Below, piece after piece: positions 55,581 through 64,000 of a stretch of DNA of 64,000 nucleotides. The notes under the pieces were generated by a model. It had not been told where the DNA came from. It made no database searches and saw only the letters and a program-made list of their open reading frames with translations. Position numbers and translations under genes: made by a program. The stretch spans positions 62,001 to 126,000 of the forward strand of contig NZ_CP012418.1 of assembly GCF_001708405.1 (NCBI RefSeq), read 5' to 3'. This DNA comes from Kangiella sediminilitoris (lineage in GTDB: Bacteria > Pseudomonadota > Gammaproteobacteria > Enterobacterales > Kangiellaceae). Numbering within the stretch: position 1 is the first letter of the stretch; each line of letters begins with the position of its first letter.

Positions 55581-56372
55581 ATGAAAAAGGTAATTTTAGG
55601 AACGTTAGGAGCAACACTACTCAGCATTTCTACCATTGCATCTGCTGATCACCGCTGGGCAGATTATCATTGGGCAACGCTAGGTAATGGATTAAACTTA
55701 CCGGTTATTGATAGCGTTACACCGGATTGGCAAACGTCTTACACAGAGTCATTGTCCCAATGGGAGCAAGGAACGCCAATCGTACATACTGAAATTAGTG
55801 CTGATGACGGCAAAAGAACAAGAAAAAGATGTAAAGCAGAATCGGGTAAAATGAGAGTCTGTAACGATAGCTACGGTTATAATGGTTGGGCAGGACTGGC
55901 TTCAATCAACCTGGATTCAAATGGGCACATCGTTCAAGGTGTAGCAAAAATGAACGATAGCTATCTGGCAACATCCTCAACTGCTTACCGAAACCATGTA
56001 ATGTGTCAGGAAATCGGGCACGTTTATGGTCTGGGTCATACATCAGAGGATGGATCAAGTCAGCAGACTTGTATGGACTATTCGAACGATAATAATAGTC
56101 AATGGCCGAACTCGCATGATCGTCAACTACTAACGGAAATGTACAGTCATAACGATGGTTATGAAACCGCTGATGCAGGTGGCAGCGAAGAACCATGTCG
56201 TGGAGGTCCTAAAAAATGTGGAAGTCAGTTTAACGGTGGCTTAGGAATTAAAGTATGGCAGAAAGGGCGTGCCCAAATCCGAGTGTCACAAGGGCCAGAT
56301 GGAACTATATGGGTACACCATATTACTTTGGCTGAAGGCCACGATGATATTGTTCACGACCCGGAACATTAA
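55581..56372 (+). CDS. Exported matrixin-like metallopeptidase homologue
   Basis: A 263-residue protein with signal peptide (1-22). The zinc motif region reads CQEIGHVYGLGH followed by TCMDYS, the metzincin layout (HExxHxxGxxH plus Met-turn), except that the first zinc histidine is Gln143; Glu144, His147 and His153 are kept. I recall bacterial proteins with the same CQExGH form, so this is probably a family trait. Whether it cleaves peptides is uncertain. It shares the AAGGGGTATAT ribosome site style of the subtilases. Confidence 0.8.
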   Translation: MKKVILGTLGATLLSISTIASADHRWADYHWATLGNGLNLPVIDSVTPDWQTSYTESLSQWEQGTPIVHTEISADDGKRTRKRCKAESGKMRVCNDSYGYNGWAGLASINLDSNGHIVQGVAKMNDSYLATSSTAYRNHVMCQEIGHVYGLGHTSEDGSSQQTCMDYSNDNNSQWPNSHDRQLLTEMYSHNDGYETADAGGSEEPCRGGPKKCGSQFNGGLGIKVWQKGRAQIRVSQGPDGTIWVHHITLAEGHDDIVHDPEH

Positions 56373-56383
56373 TTAAGTAAGGC

Positions 56384-56412
56384 AAAAAAAAGCGCCCACA
56401 AGGGCGCTTTTT
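56384..56412. terminator. Bidirectional terminator
   Basis: Stem AAAGCGCCC/GGGCGCTTT (56389-56397 with 56402-56410), loop ACAA, with A-run before and T-run after. It serves the metallopeptidase gene (+) and the convergent oxygenase gene (-). Confidence 0.92.
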
Positions 56413-56422
56413 AGTTATTTGA

Positions 56423-57148
56423 CTACCCATTATTTTGCTGCTGCTGATTTTGACCATACATATCAGCAGCACGCTGATACTGCACCCAGCTGGTAAATAT
56501 GTATTTATCGTTTGAGACTGGTTTAAGACCGCGGTGAGTATGAGTAAATCCAGCAGGGGCTATAACTAATGAACCCTGTTTTGGCTTACTCTTAACCTGC
56601 TGATAGAAGAACTCAGTTTCGCCACCTTCCTCAACATCATTTAAGTAGAACATCCACAGTAATGTGCGGTGAAGGGAATCTTGATGTGGGTCGTTTGGAT
56701 GTGGGTAGTGCTCTGAATGCCAGTGGAAATATCCACCCTCACCTTTATTGTACTTCTGGATATTAACAGGACCTAGGCGGTACACAGCCTGGATAAAACG
56801 AGCCAGAGTTTGATCGTCCATCTTTTCAACATCAACATAGCTCAACTGTTCCATTTCACCTTCCTGATTCTGAAACATTAAAGAAACTGCTCCAGCCAAC
56901 AGGAAAGGATATTGGCGGACATAATGAATCATTCCACGGAGCACTATATTCTGTAAATGCTGTAATTCGTCCTTCCATTCGTCAGGATAGCGGTTGATAG
57001 TGATATCCGTACTATTTTTTTTTATTTTATCGATACCATGACCAGTTTCACCGGGACGTTTGTTAGGACTCTGTTCAAACTTGTCAATACATTGCTGACA
57101 AAATTCAGGGTCGAGTGCCTGTTCATAAATATTAATAAAGCTCGACAT
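56423..57148 (-). CDS. 2OG-Fe(II) oxygenase family protein
   Basis: A 241-residue protein of the prolyl-4-hydroxylase-like group. The first iron site lies in FHWHSEHYP (His-x-Glu in place of His-x-Asp), EEGGETEFF follows, and the distal histidine is in FTHTHRGL, with a basic residue nearby for 2-oxoglutarate. Substrate is unknown; hydroxylation of a protein or peptide is possible. The C-terminus is glutamine- and asparagine-rich. A GGGGGATTACT ribosome site precedes the ATG. Confidence 0.82.
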   Translation of the reverse strand: MSSFINIYEQALDPEFCQQCIDKFEQSPNKRPGETGHGIDKIKKNSTDITINRYPDEWKDELQHLQNIVLRGMIHYVRQYPFLLAGAVSLMFQNQEGEMEQLSYVDVEKMDDQTLARFIQAVYRLGPVNIQKYNKGEGGYFHWHSEHYPHPNDPHQDSLHRTLLWMFYLNDVEEGGETEFFYQQVKSKPKQGSLVIAPAGFTHTHRGLKPVSNDKYIFTSWVQYQRAADMYGQNQQQQNNG

Positions 57149-57300
57149 AGTAATCCCCCAATACTATTTATAATCAAAGTTGCCTTAGCCTATTATAGTC
57201 GGTACATTGTTGCCAGTGTTTTTACCGAGGTTTACGTAGCTGTAAAGAGAAAAAGAGCTAAGAAATCAGTGGTAAGCTACAAGTCATACAGGTGAATTAA

Positions 57301-58404
57301 ATGAAAAGAAGAAAATTTATCAGCGCATTAGGCGCCGGGGCCGCTGTAGCCGGTTTAAGTGCTTGTTCGGGGGGAGAAAAAAGTCCGAAAACGGCTCCAG
57401 TGGAAAAGTGGGATGGGGAAGTTATCAAGTGGACCATGATTACAACCTGGCCAAAAAACTTTGCCGGGCTGGGCGAAGGGGCCGAATATCTGGCGAAATT
57501 GATCAATAGGCTCAGTGGCGGTCGGATGGACGTCACCGTTTACGGCTCGGGAGAATTGGTACCAGCACTTCAGGTTTTTGAGTCTGTTGCCAGTGGTGCT
57601 GCCCAGATTGGTCACGGTGCTTCCTATTATTGGAAAGGGAAATTGCCAATGACACCATTTTTTGCAGCAGTCCCATTCGGTCTGAACGCGCAGGAAATGA
57701 ATGGCTGGTTATTACATGGTGGCGGACTGGAACTGTGGCGAGAGTTGTATGAACCATTAGGACTGATACCAGAACCCTGCGGAAACACAGGGGTACAAAT
57801 GGCGGGTTGGTTTAATAAAGAAATTAACTCGCTGGAAGATATCAAAGGCTTAAAAATGCGTATACCCGGCCTTGGCGGCGAAGTTTGGCGCCGAGCTGGC
57901 GGAATTCCGGTATTGATGCCGGGAAGTGAAGTATTCACTTCTTTAGAAACTGGAGCAATTGATGCTGCGGAGTGGGTGGGGCCATACAACGACCTTGCTT
58001 TTGGGTTATTTAAAGCTGCGCAATATTACTACTATCCGGGATGGCATGAACCTGGCACAACTTTGGAGGCTTTAATCAATAAAAAAGCTTACGAAGAATT
58101 ACCTAAAGACTTGCAGGAGATCGTCACTATGGCTTGTCGAACAGCAAATGCAGATTTGTTGGCGGATTTTACTGCGAAAAATAATGAAGCGTTACAAACC
58201 TTGGTTAATAAACATGGGGTTAAACTAAGAGCATTACCTCAGGATGTATTAACAACGTTAGAGGAAATTTCAGAAGGAATGCTCCAGGAGCAGACCGAAA
58301 CTGAGCTTGATGAACGGATTCTCAAATCCTTTGTTGAGTTTAAGCAGCAGGCCAAAGAGTGGCATCGGGTATCAGAGTTAAGCTACTACCAGGCAAGAAG
58401 TTAG
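57301..58404 (+). CDS. TRAP transporter substrate-binding protein DctP
   Basis: A 367-residue periplasmic binding protein. The N-terminus MKRRKFI with a hydrophobic stretch and LSACSG suggests a Tat-type lipoprotein signal. The DctP/TakP pattern follows: SGGRMDVTVYGSGELVPA, GAAQIGHGASYYW, KGLKMRIPGLGGEV, and TGAIDAAEWVGPYND. TakP-type proteins bind 2-oxo acids. Its permease genes dctQ and dctM lie on the opposite strand beyond murI. Confidence 0.9.
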   Translation: MKRRKFISALGAGAAVAGLSACSGGEKSPKTAPVEKWDGEVIKWTMITTWPKNFAGLGEGAEYLAKLINRLSGGRMDVTVYGSGELVPALQVFESVASGAAQIGHGASYYWKGKLPMTPFFAAVPFGLNAQEMNGWLLHGGGLELWRELYEPLGLIPEPCGNTGVQMAGWFNKEINSLEDIKGLKMRIPGLGGEVWRRAGGIPVLMPGSEVFTSLETGAIDAAEWVGPYNDLAFGLFKAAQYYYYPGWHEPGTTLEALINKKAYEELPKDLQEIVTMACRTANADLLADFTAKNNEALQTLVNKHGVKLRALPQDVLTTLEEISEGMLQEQTETELDERILKSFVEFKQQAKEWHRVSELSYYQARS

Positions 58405-58434
58405 AAGGTTTAGCATTTTTTTGGTTTTATATTA

Positions 58435-58462
58435 TACAAAAGGGCTTTTTAGCCCTTTTGTA
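58435..58462. terminator. Bidirectional terminator between dctP and murI
   Basis: A perfect inverted repeat TACAAAAGGGC/GCCCTTTTGTA (58435-58445 with 58452-58462) with loop TTTTTA. Its right part lies inside the last codons of murI. Confidence 0.85.
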
Positions 58463-59234
58463 CCTTAACCGGACGCTTCAGTAATTTGCTAAATATTATT
58501 TGCGCTTTGTCTTCTGATGCGCTGGTGAAGAAAAGATCCTGTTGATGAGGGCTTTCATTAAATATTTCATGTTGCGCAAGCACACGGGTTAACTGAAGTG
58601 ACACTGCATCGGCAGTGTCGAGAAGTTTAAGAGGGGAGTTACCGGCAACTTTTTTGATGCTTGGCGCTAGAAATGGATAGTGGGTGCAACCAAGTACAAG
58701 GGTATCTACCTTATAGTTTAATAGAGGATTCAGGTACTGTTTGATTAGCTCAATAGTTTCAGGGCTGTCAAGCTCACCTTTCTCAACTTGTTCAACAAAA
58801 CCGTGACAGGCAACCTGATGTATGGATTTATCGCGTGCATACTCGACGACAAGGCGCTGATAGCGTTGACTATGGAGTGTATTTTCAGTTGCGAATACAC
58901 CAATATGACCTGTGCGAGTTAATGATGCGGCAGGTTTTATTGCAGGCTCTAACGCGACAATTGGAAGATCGTATTCTGTTCTAAGCCAGTCAGCCATGAT
59001 AGCTGTCGCGGTGTTGCAGGCAATAACCATGGCCTTTACATTCCGCTCTATAAAAAAATCAGCGATATGCTGGCAGCGTTTATGCAGTTCCTCTTTCGGA
59101 AGTTTCCCATAGGGGGCAAAAGCGGAATCTGCAAAATAGGCGCAATTTTCCTTAGGCAAGTGTTTTCGAATAGATTGATAGATGGACAGACCACCAACAC
59201 CAGAGTCGAAAATACCTATTGGGTTACGATTCAT
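58449..59234 (-). CDS. murI: Glutamate racemase
   Basis: A 261-residue racemase giving D-glutamate for peptidoglycan. The two catalytic cysteines lie in VIACNTATA and LGCTHYPF; IFDSGVGGLS is the family start. The ATG at 59234 is chosen; an in-frame TTG at 59252 is weaker. It follows dctM by 14 bases and is probably in the dctQ-dctM-murI transcript. Confidence 0.95.
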   Translation of the reverse strand: MNRNPIGIFDSGVGGLSIYQSIRKHLPKENCAYFADSAFAPYGKLPKEELHKRCQHIADFFIERNVKAMVIACNTATAIMADWLRTEYDLPIVALEPAIKPAASLTRTGHIGVFATENTLHSQRYQRLVVEYARDKSIHQVACHGFVEQVEKGELDSPETIELIKQYLNPLLNYKVDTLVLGCTHYPFLAPSIKKVAGNSPLKLLDTADAVSLQLTRVLAQHEIFNESPHQQDLFFTSASEDKAQIIFSKLLKRPVKVQKG

Positions 59235-59248
59235 AAATGAAAGATTCC

Positions 59249-60619
59249 TCAACCCACTACTGAAGGTAGCCAGGTAGATAGTTCAGGCCAAAAAGCAATT
59301 AAGGCAAGGACAGTAGCCTGAATCCCAATAAAAGGAATGACGCCTCGATATATTTGAGCGGTGCGAATCTGTTTGGGTGCAACGCCTCGCAAATAGAATA
59401 AGGCAAAGCCAAACGGAGGTGTTAGGAAAGACGTTTGTAAATTGATAGCTATTAATACACCAAGCCAGATTGGATCGGCACCCATCATCAATAGTACAGG
59501 ACCTACGATTGGAACCACAACAAAGGTAATCTCGATAAAGTCGAGAATAAAACCAAGCAGGAACATCACAATCATGATGATCAGTAATGCTGTAAAGAGT
59601 CCGCCTGGCAGGTCAGTAAAGAAGTGGCGAATCATTTCGTCACCACCGTACATCCGGAACACCAGTGAGAAAATCGAAGCACCAATTAAAATCAGGAAAA
59701 CCATGCTGGTGGTTTTTACCGTTGACTGCATAACATCTCTTAGGCGTTCAAGAGTGACTTGTTTTCGCATAGCAGCTAAAAGCATGGCACCAAAGGCACC
59801 AATGGCGGCGGCCTCTGTCGGCGTAGCAATACCATAAAGAATTGAGCCTAATACTGCGACTATAAGAATCAATGGCAGCGACAAACTTTTGAGGGCGCGC
59901 CACATAGCCTGATTCAGCTCAGAGCGTTCAATATCCATGGCTGGGGCAGCCTGTGGTTTACGCCAGGCTACAAAGGCGATATACATCATGTAGCCAATGA
60001 CCAGTAACATTCCTGGAATAACGGCGCCCATAAACAGATCGCCTATCGAAGCCACCTGGTCCGTTTGTAGACCCTGGCTCTTTGCTTCGGTCATGGCGTT
60101 GGCCAGAACGTCTCCCAGAAGGACCAGTACAATTGAAGGAGGGATAATTTGACCGAGGGTACCCGAGGCGCAGATAACACCAGTGGCGAGCTCAGGCTTA
60201 TATCCACGCTTTAGCATTGCAGGCAGTGAAAGCAGGCCCATGGTAACGACAGTTGCACCTACGATGCCCGTACTTGCAGCGAGTAACATTCCTACTATGG
60301 TTACTGCAAAGCCCATGCCACCCCGAAGCTTGCCAAAAAGAGTAGCCATGGATTCCAGCAAATCTTCGGCGATTTTTGTGCGCTCCAGCATCAGGCCCAT
60401 AAAAATAAACAGCGGGACTGCTATGAGAGTACTTCGGTCCATGATCTTAAATAAACGGCCGGCCATAAAGTTAAGTTGTACTGGCTCGATCATTCCGGTC
60501 AAGGCACCAATTGCGGCAAACACCAGAGAGGTACCGGCCAGGGAAAAGGCTACCGGATAGCCCCATAGCAGTACTGCACAAACAGCCAAAAATAAAAGTA
60601 GAGGCATTAACTCAAGCAT
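59249..60619 (-). CDS. dctM: TRAP transporter large permease DctM
   Basis: A 456-residue protein with about 12-13 membrane segments. DctM motifs are VPLFIFMGLMLERT, GKLRGGMGFAVTIVGMLLAASTG, GTLGQIIPPSIVLVLLG, and LQTSFLTPPFGFALFYLRG. It is the sodium-driven transport subunit. The ATG at 60619 has AGGAGG at ideal spacing; longer frames upstream overlap dctQ out of reason. It overlaps dctQ by 8 bases. Confidence 0.95.
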   Translation of the reverse strand: MLELMPLLLFLAVCAVLLWGYPVAFSLAGTSLVFAAIGALTGMIEPVQLNFMAGRLFKIMDRSTLIAVPLFIFMGLMLERTKIAEDLLESMATLFGKLRGGMGFAVTIVGMLLAASTGIVGATVVTMGLLSLPAMLKRGYKPELATGVICASGTLGQIIPPSIVLVLLGDVLANAMTEAKSQGLQTDQVASIGDLFMGAVIPGMLLVIGYMMYIAFVAWRKPQAAPAMDIERSELNQAMWRALKSLSLPLILIVAVLGSILYGIATPTEAAAIGAFGAMLLAAMRKQVTLERLRDVMQSTVKTTSMVFLILIGASIFSLVFRMYGGDEMIRHFFTDLPGGLFTALLIIMIVMFLLGFILDFIEITFVVVPIVGPVLLMMGADPIWLGVLIAINLQTSFLTPPFGFALFYLRGVAPKQIRTAQIYRGVIPFIGIQATVLALIAFWPELSTWLPSVVG

Positions 60620-61178
60620 GATTTGCCTCCTCATGCTGGGATGACTCCAGCAACGGTGGCGTCTCTGTCCAGCCACATAGATAAGCCAGGCATTTCAAAA
60701 AGTCTGAAAAACCTTGGATTATTAAAGCCACTGGCATCGCCAGCAATAGGCTTTTGAATATATACATGAAAGGTATGCCGCCGGGCTGGTTAGAGTCTTC
60801 CCTCAGTGCCCAGCTGAATAAAACATAGTCTTTGCAGTAAATAAAGATAAAGAGGCATACAGGAAGTAATAGCAATAAAAAGCCAAGCATATTGACGATA
60901 GCTTTCTTACGAGGCGAGAAATTCTGGTAGAAAACATCGACACGGACATGATCGTTGTATTTGAGTGCGAAAGCGGCGCCGAGCATAAACACTGTTGCGT
61001 GCATGTAGTTGACAGACTCTTGCAGTGCGATAGCGCTTAAATCGAACCAATTACGTAACGCCAATACCAAAATCACAGTTAATACCATGAATAAGGTTAG
61101 CCATGAAATTAATCGCCCGATCCACTCGGTGATCATATCGAATAAAGAAAGTGTTTTAAGGGTCGCTATTTTAAGCAT
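60612..61178 (-). CDS. dctQ: TRAP transporter small permease DctQ
   Basis: A 188-residue protein with four membrane segments. The DctQ pattern is seen in LALRNWFDLSAIALQESVNYMHATVFMLGAAF (in part) and NDHVRVDVFY. It bridges the binding protein and DctM. It starts the leftward dctQ-dctM-murI group. Confidence 0.92.
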   Translation of the reverse strand: MLKIATLKTLSLFDMITEWIGRLISWLTLFMVLTVILVLALRNWFDLSAIALQESVNYMHATVFMLGAAFALKYNDHVRVDVFYQNFSPRKKAIVNMLGFLLLLLPVCLFIFIYCKDYVLFSWALREDSNQPGGIPFMYIFKSLLLAMPVALIIQGFSDFLKCLAYLCGWTETPPLLESSQHEEANHA

Positions 61179-61215
61179 TAATTACTCTTATATTGTGCTT
61201 AGGCATTGTTGTTAT

Positions 61216-61230
61216 CAAAGTTATCCACAG
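61216..61230 (+). promoter_or_regulatory. DnaA box 1 in a 15-base direct repeat
   Basis: CAAAGTTATCCACAG contains TTATCCACA (61221-61229), the exact E. coli DnaA-box consensus. The same 15 bases recur at 61387. Confidence 0.6.
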
Positions 61231-61386
61231 GAAAATAATAGTGTGAAGCAGAACTTGTTTAAAGTGTCGCTTTCATTTACACATGTAACCTGATGATATT
61301 GTTATGTTTTGCAGGCAGATTTAACTCCCCAAAGTTAAAAAAGACTTTATATTTCAGTATTTGTCATATTCACAGAAACTTTTTCA

Positions 61387-61401
61387 CAAAGTTATCCACA
61401 G
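61387..61401 (+). promoter_or_regulatory. DnaA box 2 in a 15-base direct repeat
   Basis: Second copy of CAAAGTTATCCACAG, same orientation, TTATCCACA at 61392-61400, with a one-mismatch box in the other orientation about 20 bases on. Confidence 0.6.
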
Positions 61402-61630
61402 AAAGTGGGTGCTTGTGGAAAAAAGAAACAAATACCGAAAAGCAAAGATACTGTAATTAATAGAAAAGATCCAATCTGTTGGATAAGATTTAAATGCCGT
61501 AAAGTTATAGGGAATATTATGGGCCTTAAGGCGTTAAGCAACATAGAAAGAGGGGTATTTACCTCAATGAATTAAAGCCTACTTTAGTTGTAAAGAGGGT
61601 AGGGATATAAGATAGAAGGAGTATAAAAGC

Positions 61631-63289
61631 ATGTGGAATAAAATAATAAAAGCAACTAATGCACTAGTGGTGGTGCTCTGCCTCATAGGGCTGGCTAACA
61701 TTTCTCTGGCGGAGGCCCGGGAAAAAGGACCCAAGAAAGCACAGATGCTGCAAACGGAGCTTGATCCTTATTTTGAAACACTTGCCAAGAGCAATCGGTT
61801 TATCGGGGAAGCTGCAATTTACCAATCCGGCAATGAGTTATACCATACAACTATAGAGCCGGATGGCGAACAGTCCATCCTTACGGACAAGCACTATAAA
61901 TACAAAGTAGGTTCAATAACGAAAACCTACACCGCTACCGTTATATTACAGTTAATCGAGGAAAACCGACTTAGTCTGGATACCAAGCTGTCAGAATACT
62001 ATCCTAACGTAGCAAATGCTGGGGCGATTACGGTTGAGCAATTATTAACTCATCACTCAGGCATACATAACTATACTGCTGATGCTGACTTCCTGACCTA
62101 CCACGAGAAGCCACAAAGTAAGACGTTTCTATTAGATAAAATTGAAAGCTTTAAGCCTGACTTTAATCCAGGAGAAAAAGCTCAGTACAGTAATAGTAAC
62201 TACTTGCTGTTGGGGTACATCATTGAAGATATTGAAGGTAAGTCATACCAAGATGTACTTCTTGAGCGGATCATTGAGCCGCTGGGATTGGATGACACTT
62301 TTGTTGGCGAGGCCATTGACCCCGAGAATGAAGAAGCATATTCCTACCAGCTGGCCGAGAAATGGAATGAAATTCCCGAGTGGGATATGTCTGTGGCATT
62401 TTCTGCCGGAGCCATTGTGTCTACTCCGGAGGAGCTTGACCGTTTTATTTCAGCGCTATTCAAAGGAAAATTAATATCTGATTCTAGTCTGAAGAAGATG
62501 ATTAATATTGAAAATGGTTTCGGCAAGGGAATATTCGAAACTAAATACGAATGGGATGATAAAGAGCTGCAGGGCTATTGGCACAACGGTGGAATCGAAG
62601 GCTTTATTTCCCATCTTGCATACTATCCAGATGAGGATTTAACCATTGTGGTATTAAGTAATGGACTCAATTACGATATCCGGGCCATTTATAATGTCAT
62701 GCTGGACGCGTACTTTGAACAAGACTTTGATACGCCGGAGTTTGGGAAAGCGGTCGAAGTACCGGTAAGCGAATTGGAGAAATATACTGGAAAGTATGAA
62801 AGCAAGACTCATCCACTGGATATCACTGTAAGTTTGTTAGGGAATAAATTGTATGGCCAGGCTACTGGACAGGGAGGCTTTCCTCTGACGCCTTTGGGGG
62901 AGGGAAGGTTCGAGTTTGCCAAAGCGGGAATTGAAATACGCTTTGACGACAATAATAACCAGTTCGAGATCAAGCAGGGCGGACGGGCAGATATTTTTAA
63001 CAAGGTGGAAGATACTGTTGAGCAGGAAAGTGTTGAAGTTCCAATAGAAACCTTGAAACAGTATGTGGGCATCTATCAGTCTGAATCATTTCCTCTGGAT
63101 CTGGAAGTTATGATCAAGGATGGTTATTTGCATGCTCAGGCAACAGGGCAGCCAGCATTCCCCCTGACAGCGGTAAGTCAATATAAGTTTAAGTTTGATA
63201 TGGCCAGTATCGTGATTGAATTCAGGCCAGAGCAGTCAGAATTAACCATCACGCAACGCGGTATGCCAAGGGATATGTACAAAAAGTAA
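61631..63289 (+). CDS. Exported serine hydrolase, class C beta-lactamase family
   Basis: A 552-residue protein with signal peptide (about 1-27). The beta-lactamase-like domain (about 40-365) has SITK (SxxK nucleophile and lysine), YSNSNY (YxN) and HNGG (the third motif). Two similar C-terminal repeats (about 375-455 and 465-550, each with LEKYTGKYES- or LKQYVGIYQS-like starts and LYGQATGQ/LHAQATGQ) resemble DUF3471. Likely a periplasmic peptidase or esterase, not a true beta-lactamase. Confidence 0.88.
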   Translation: MWNKIIKATNALVVVLCLIGLANISLAEAREKGPKKAQMLQTELDPYFETLAKSNRFIGEAAIYQSGNELYHTTIEPDGEQSILTDKHYKYKVGSITKTYTATVILQLIEENRLSLDTKLSEYYPNVANAGAITVEQLLTHHSGIHNYTADADFLTYHEKPQSKTFLLDKIESFKPDFNPGEKAQYSNSNYLLLGYIIEDIEGKSYQDVLLERIIEPLGLDDTFVGEAIDPENEEAYSYQLAEKWNEIPEWDMSVAFSAGAIVSTPEELDRFISALFKGKLISDSSLKKMINIENGFGKGIFETKYEWDDKELQGYWHNGGIEGFISHLAYYPDEDLTIVVLSNGLNYDIRAIYNVMLDAYFEQDFDTPEFGKAVEVPVSELEKYTGKYESKTHPLDITVSLLGNKLYGQATGQGGFPLTPLGEGRFEFAKAGIEIRFDDNNNQFEIKQGGRADIFNKVEDTVEQESVEVPIETLKQYVGIYQSESFPLDLEVMIKDGYLHAQATGQPAFPLTAVSQYKFKFDMASIVIEFRPEQSELTITQRGMPRDMYKK

Positions 63290-63295
63290 ACCAGC

Positions 63296-63323
63296 AAAAG
63301 CCTCCGTTTCGGAGGCTTTTTTT
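63296..63323 (+). terminator. Terminator of the serine hydrolase gene
   Basis: Stem AAAAGCCTCCG/CGGAGGCTTTT, loop TTT, and a T-run, starting 7 bases after the stop codon. Confidence 0.95.
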
Positions 63324-63391
63324 ATGGGTATATAGGATTGATGCTGAAGTTGCGTTACACTTAATTCAACTTCAAAAAACACCCAACAAAC

Positions 63392-64000
63392 ATGTCAAAA
63401 CAGCAAACTCCTTTTATTCTCGTGGATGGTTCCTCGTATCTTTTCCGTGCTTATCACGTGCCGCAGTTACAGCGGATGACGAATTCTGAAGGGATGATGA
63501 CTGGCGCCGTTTTTGGTGTGATTAATATGCTGAAAAGCCTGATTAAGGAGTATGACCCTAGTCACATGGCGGTGATTTTTGATGCTAAGGGTAAAACCTT
63601 CCGCAATGATCTGTATCCGGAATATAAAGCTAACCGTCCGCCAATGCCTGAAGACTTAAGACAGCAGATTAAACCCATCCATGAGATAGTGAAAGCCATG
63701 GGTTTGCCTCTTCTGGTCATAGAAGGAGTAGAGGCGGATGATGTCATCGGAACCCTGGCTAAGCAGGCTTGTGCCGAAGGGCGTGAAACGTTGATTTCAA
63801 CGGGAGATAAAGATATGGCACAGCTGGTAAGCCAGCATGTGACCCTGATTAATACAATGGATAAAAATAACCCAATCACAGATTATGATCGGGTTATCGA
63901 AAAGTTTGGAGTAAAGCCAGAACAAATCATCGACTATTTAGCATTGGTCGGAGATAAAGTCGACAATATCCCCGGGGTCAATAAGTGTGGACCTAAAACA
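63392..64000 (+). CDS. polA: DNA polymerase I, N-terminal part (cut by window end)
   Basis: The frame opens at ATG 63392 and runs off the right edge after 203 codons. The visible part is the 5'-3' exonuclease domain: [57 protein letters not shown] and [12 protein letters not shown], which carry the metal-binding acidic residues. It repairs DNA and removes Okazaki primers. Confidence 0.97.
   Translation, partial: MSKQQTPFILVDGSSYLFRAYHVPQLQRMTNSEGMMTGAVFGVINMLKSLIKEYDPSHMAVIFDAKGKTFRNDLYPEYKANRPPMPEDLRQQIKPIHEIVKAMGLPLLVIEGVEADDVIGTLAKQACAEGRETLISTGDKDMAQLVSQHVTLINTMDKNNPITDYDRVIEKFGVKPEQIIDYLALVGDKVDNIPGVNKCGPKT

Larger units (their letters stand above)
61179..61630. other. AT-rich intergenic region with DnaA boxes
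   Basis: A 452-base gap between divergent dctQ and the serine hydrolase gene. It is AT-rich and holds two perfect DnaA boxes (listed separately) and a near-match TGTGGAAAA at 61414-61422. No protein or RNA gene is supported. Confidence 0.6.

Noticed and set aside
61631-63289. Antibiotic-resistance beta-lactamase
   Set aside because: The catalytic motifs are shared by a broad hydrolase family, and the DUF3471-like C-terminal repeats argue for a peptidase or esterase role.

Overview
The window is a compact stretch of chromosome from a mesophilic, moderately AT-rich gammaproteobacterium. Gene content, gene order (hemCDXY with algZR; cyaY-lptM-dapF-DUF484-xerC-yigB; rpe-gph-trpG-crp-osmC) and a run of secreted subtilases point to the marine Oceanospirillales/Alteromonadales side of the class. 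A Kangiella-like organism is my best guess; this is inference from gene content only. No tRNA, rRNA, CRISPR array, prophage or transposase was recognised.

Layout. 1-2.6 kb: 3' end of a TPR-GGDEF diguanylate cyclase, a DUF4870 membrane protein and an anchored hypothetical protein. 2.6-8.7 kb: thiamine operon under a TPP riboswitch (thiC-thiO-thiS-thiG-thiDE-rhodanese), without thiF. 8.7-14.7 kb: two bacterial-PH membrane proteins (YdbS/YdbT type), the threonine catabolic pair kbl-tdh, an ElaA acetyltransferase, rhomboid protease plus GlpE sulfurtransferase, and a DUF2007 protein. 14.8-22.9 kb: ubiC-ubiA, then a leftward group of plsB with an exosortase-A-type PLP decarboxylase and AMP ligase, and a divergent VanZ protein. 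22.9-28.5 kb: divergent hemerythrin and DUF3050 genes, rpe-gph, a membrane-fused TrpG/PabA amidotransferase, crp, OsmC and VOC proteins. 28.5-35.9 kb: a hairpin-rich intergenic repeat, aroE, an NhaC antiporter, a YheV zinc ribbon and hemCDXY. 36-40.8 kb: algZ/algR, a GGDEF-EAL protein, an esterase and cyaY. 40.9-49.3 kb: lptM-dapF-DUF484-xerC-yigB and uvrD, separated by about 3 kb of accessory genes. 49.4-56.4 kb: four secreted protease genes in tandem. 56.4-61.2 kb: a 2OG-Fe(II) oxygenase and a TRAP transporter with murI. 61.2-64 kb: an AT-rich gap with two perfect DnaA boxes, a class C serine hydrolase and the start of polA.

How the genes work together. The thiamine operon builds the pyrimidine (ThiC) and thiazole (ThiO, ThiS, ThiG) halves and joins them (ThiDE); TPP feeds back through the leader. 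The hem operon and ubiCA supply tetrapyrroles and quinone. The protease block fits a heterotrophic lifestyle on proteinaceous matter, with threonine degradation (kbl-tdh) and a TRAP importer nearby. The strongest unexplained signal is upstream of the first two subtilases: they share a related promoter, and each transcript should begin with a hairpin and T-run directly before the ribosome binding site. That leaves almost no room for a promoter after the hairpin, which suggests attenuation control of protease expression.
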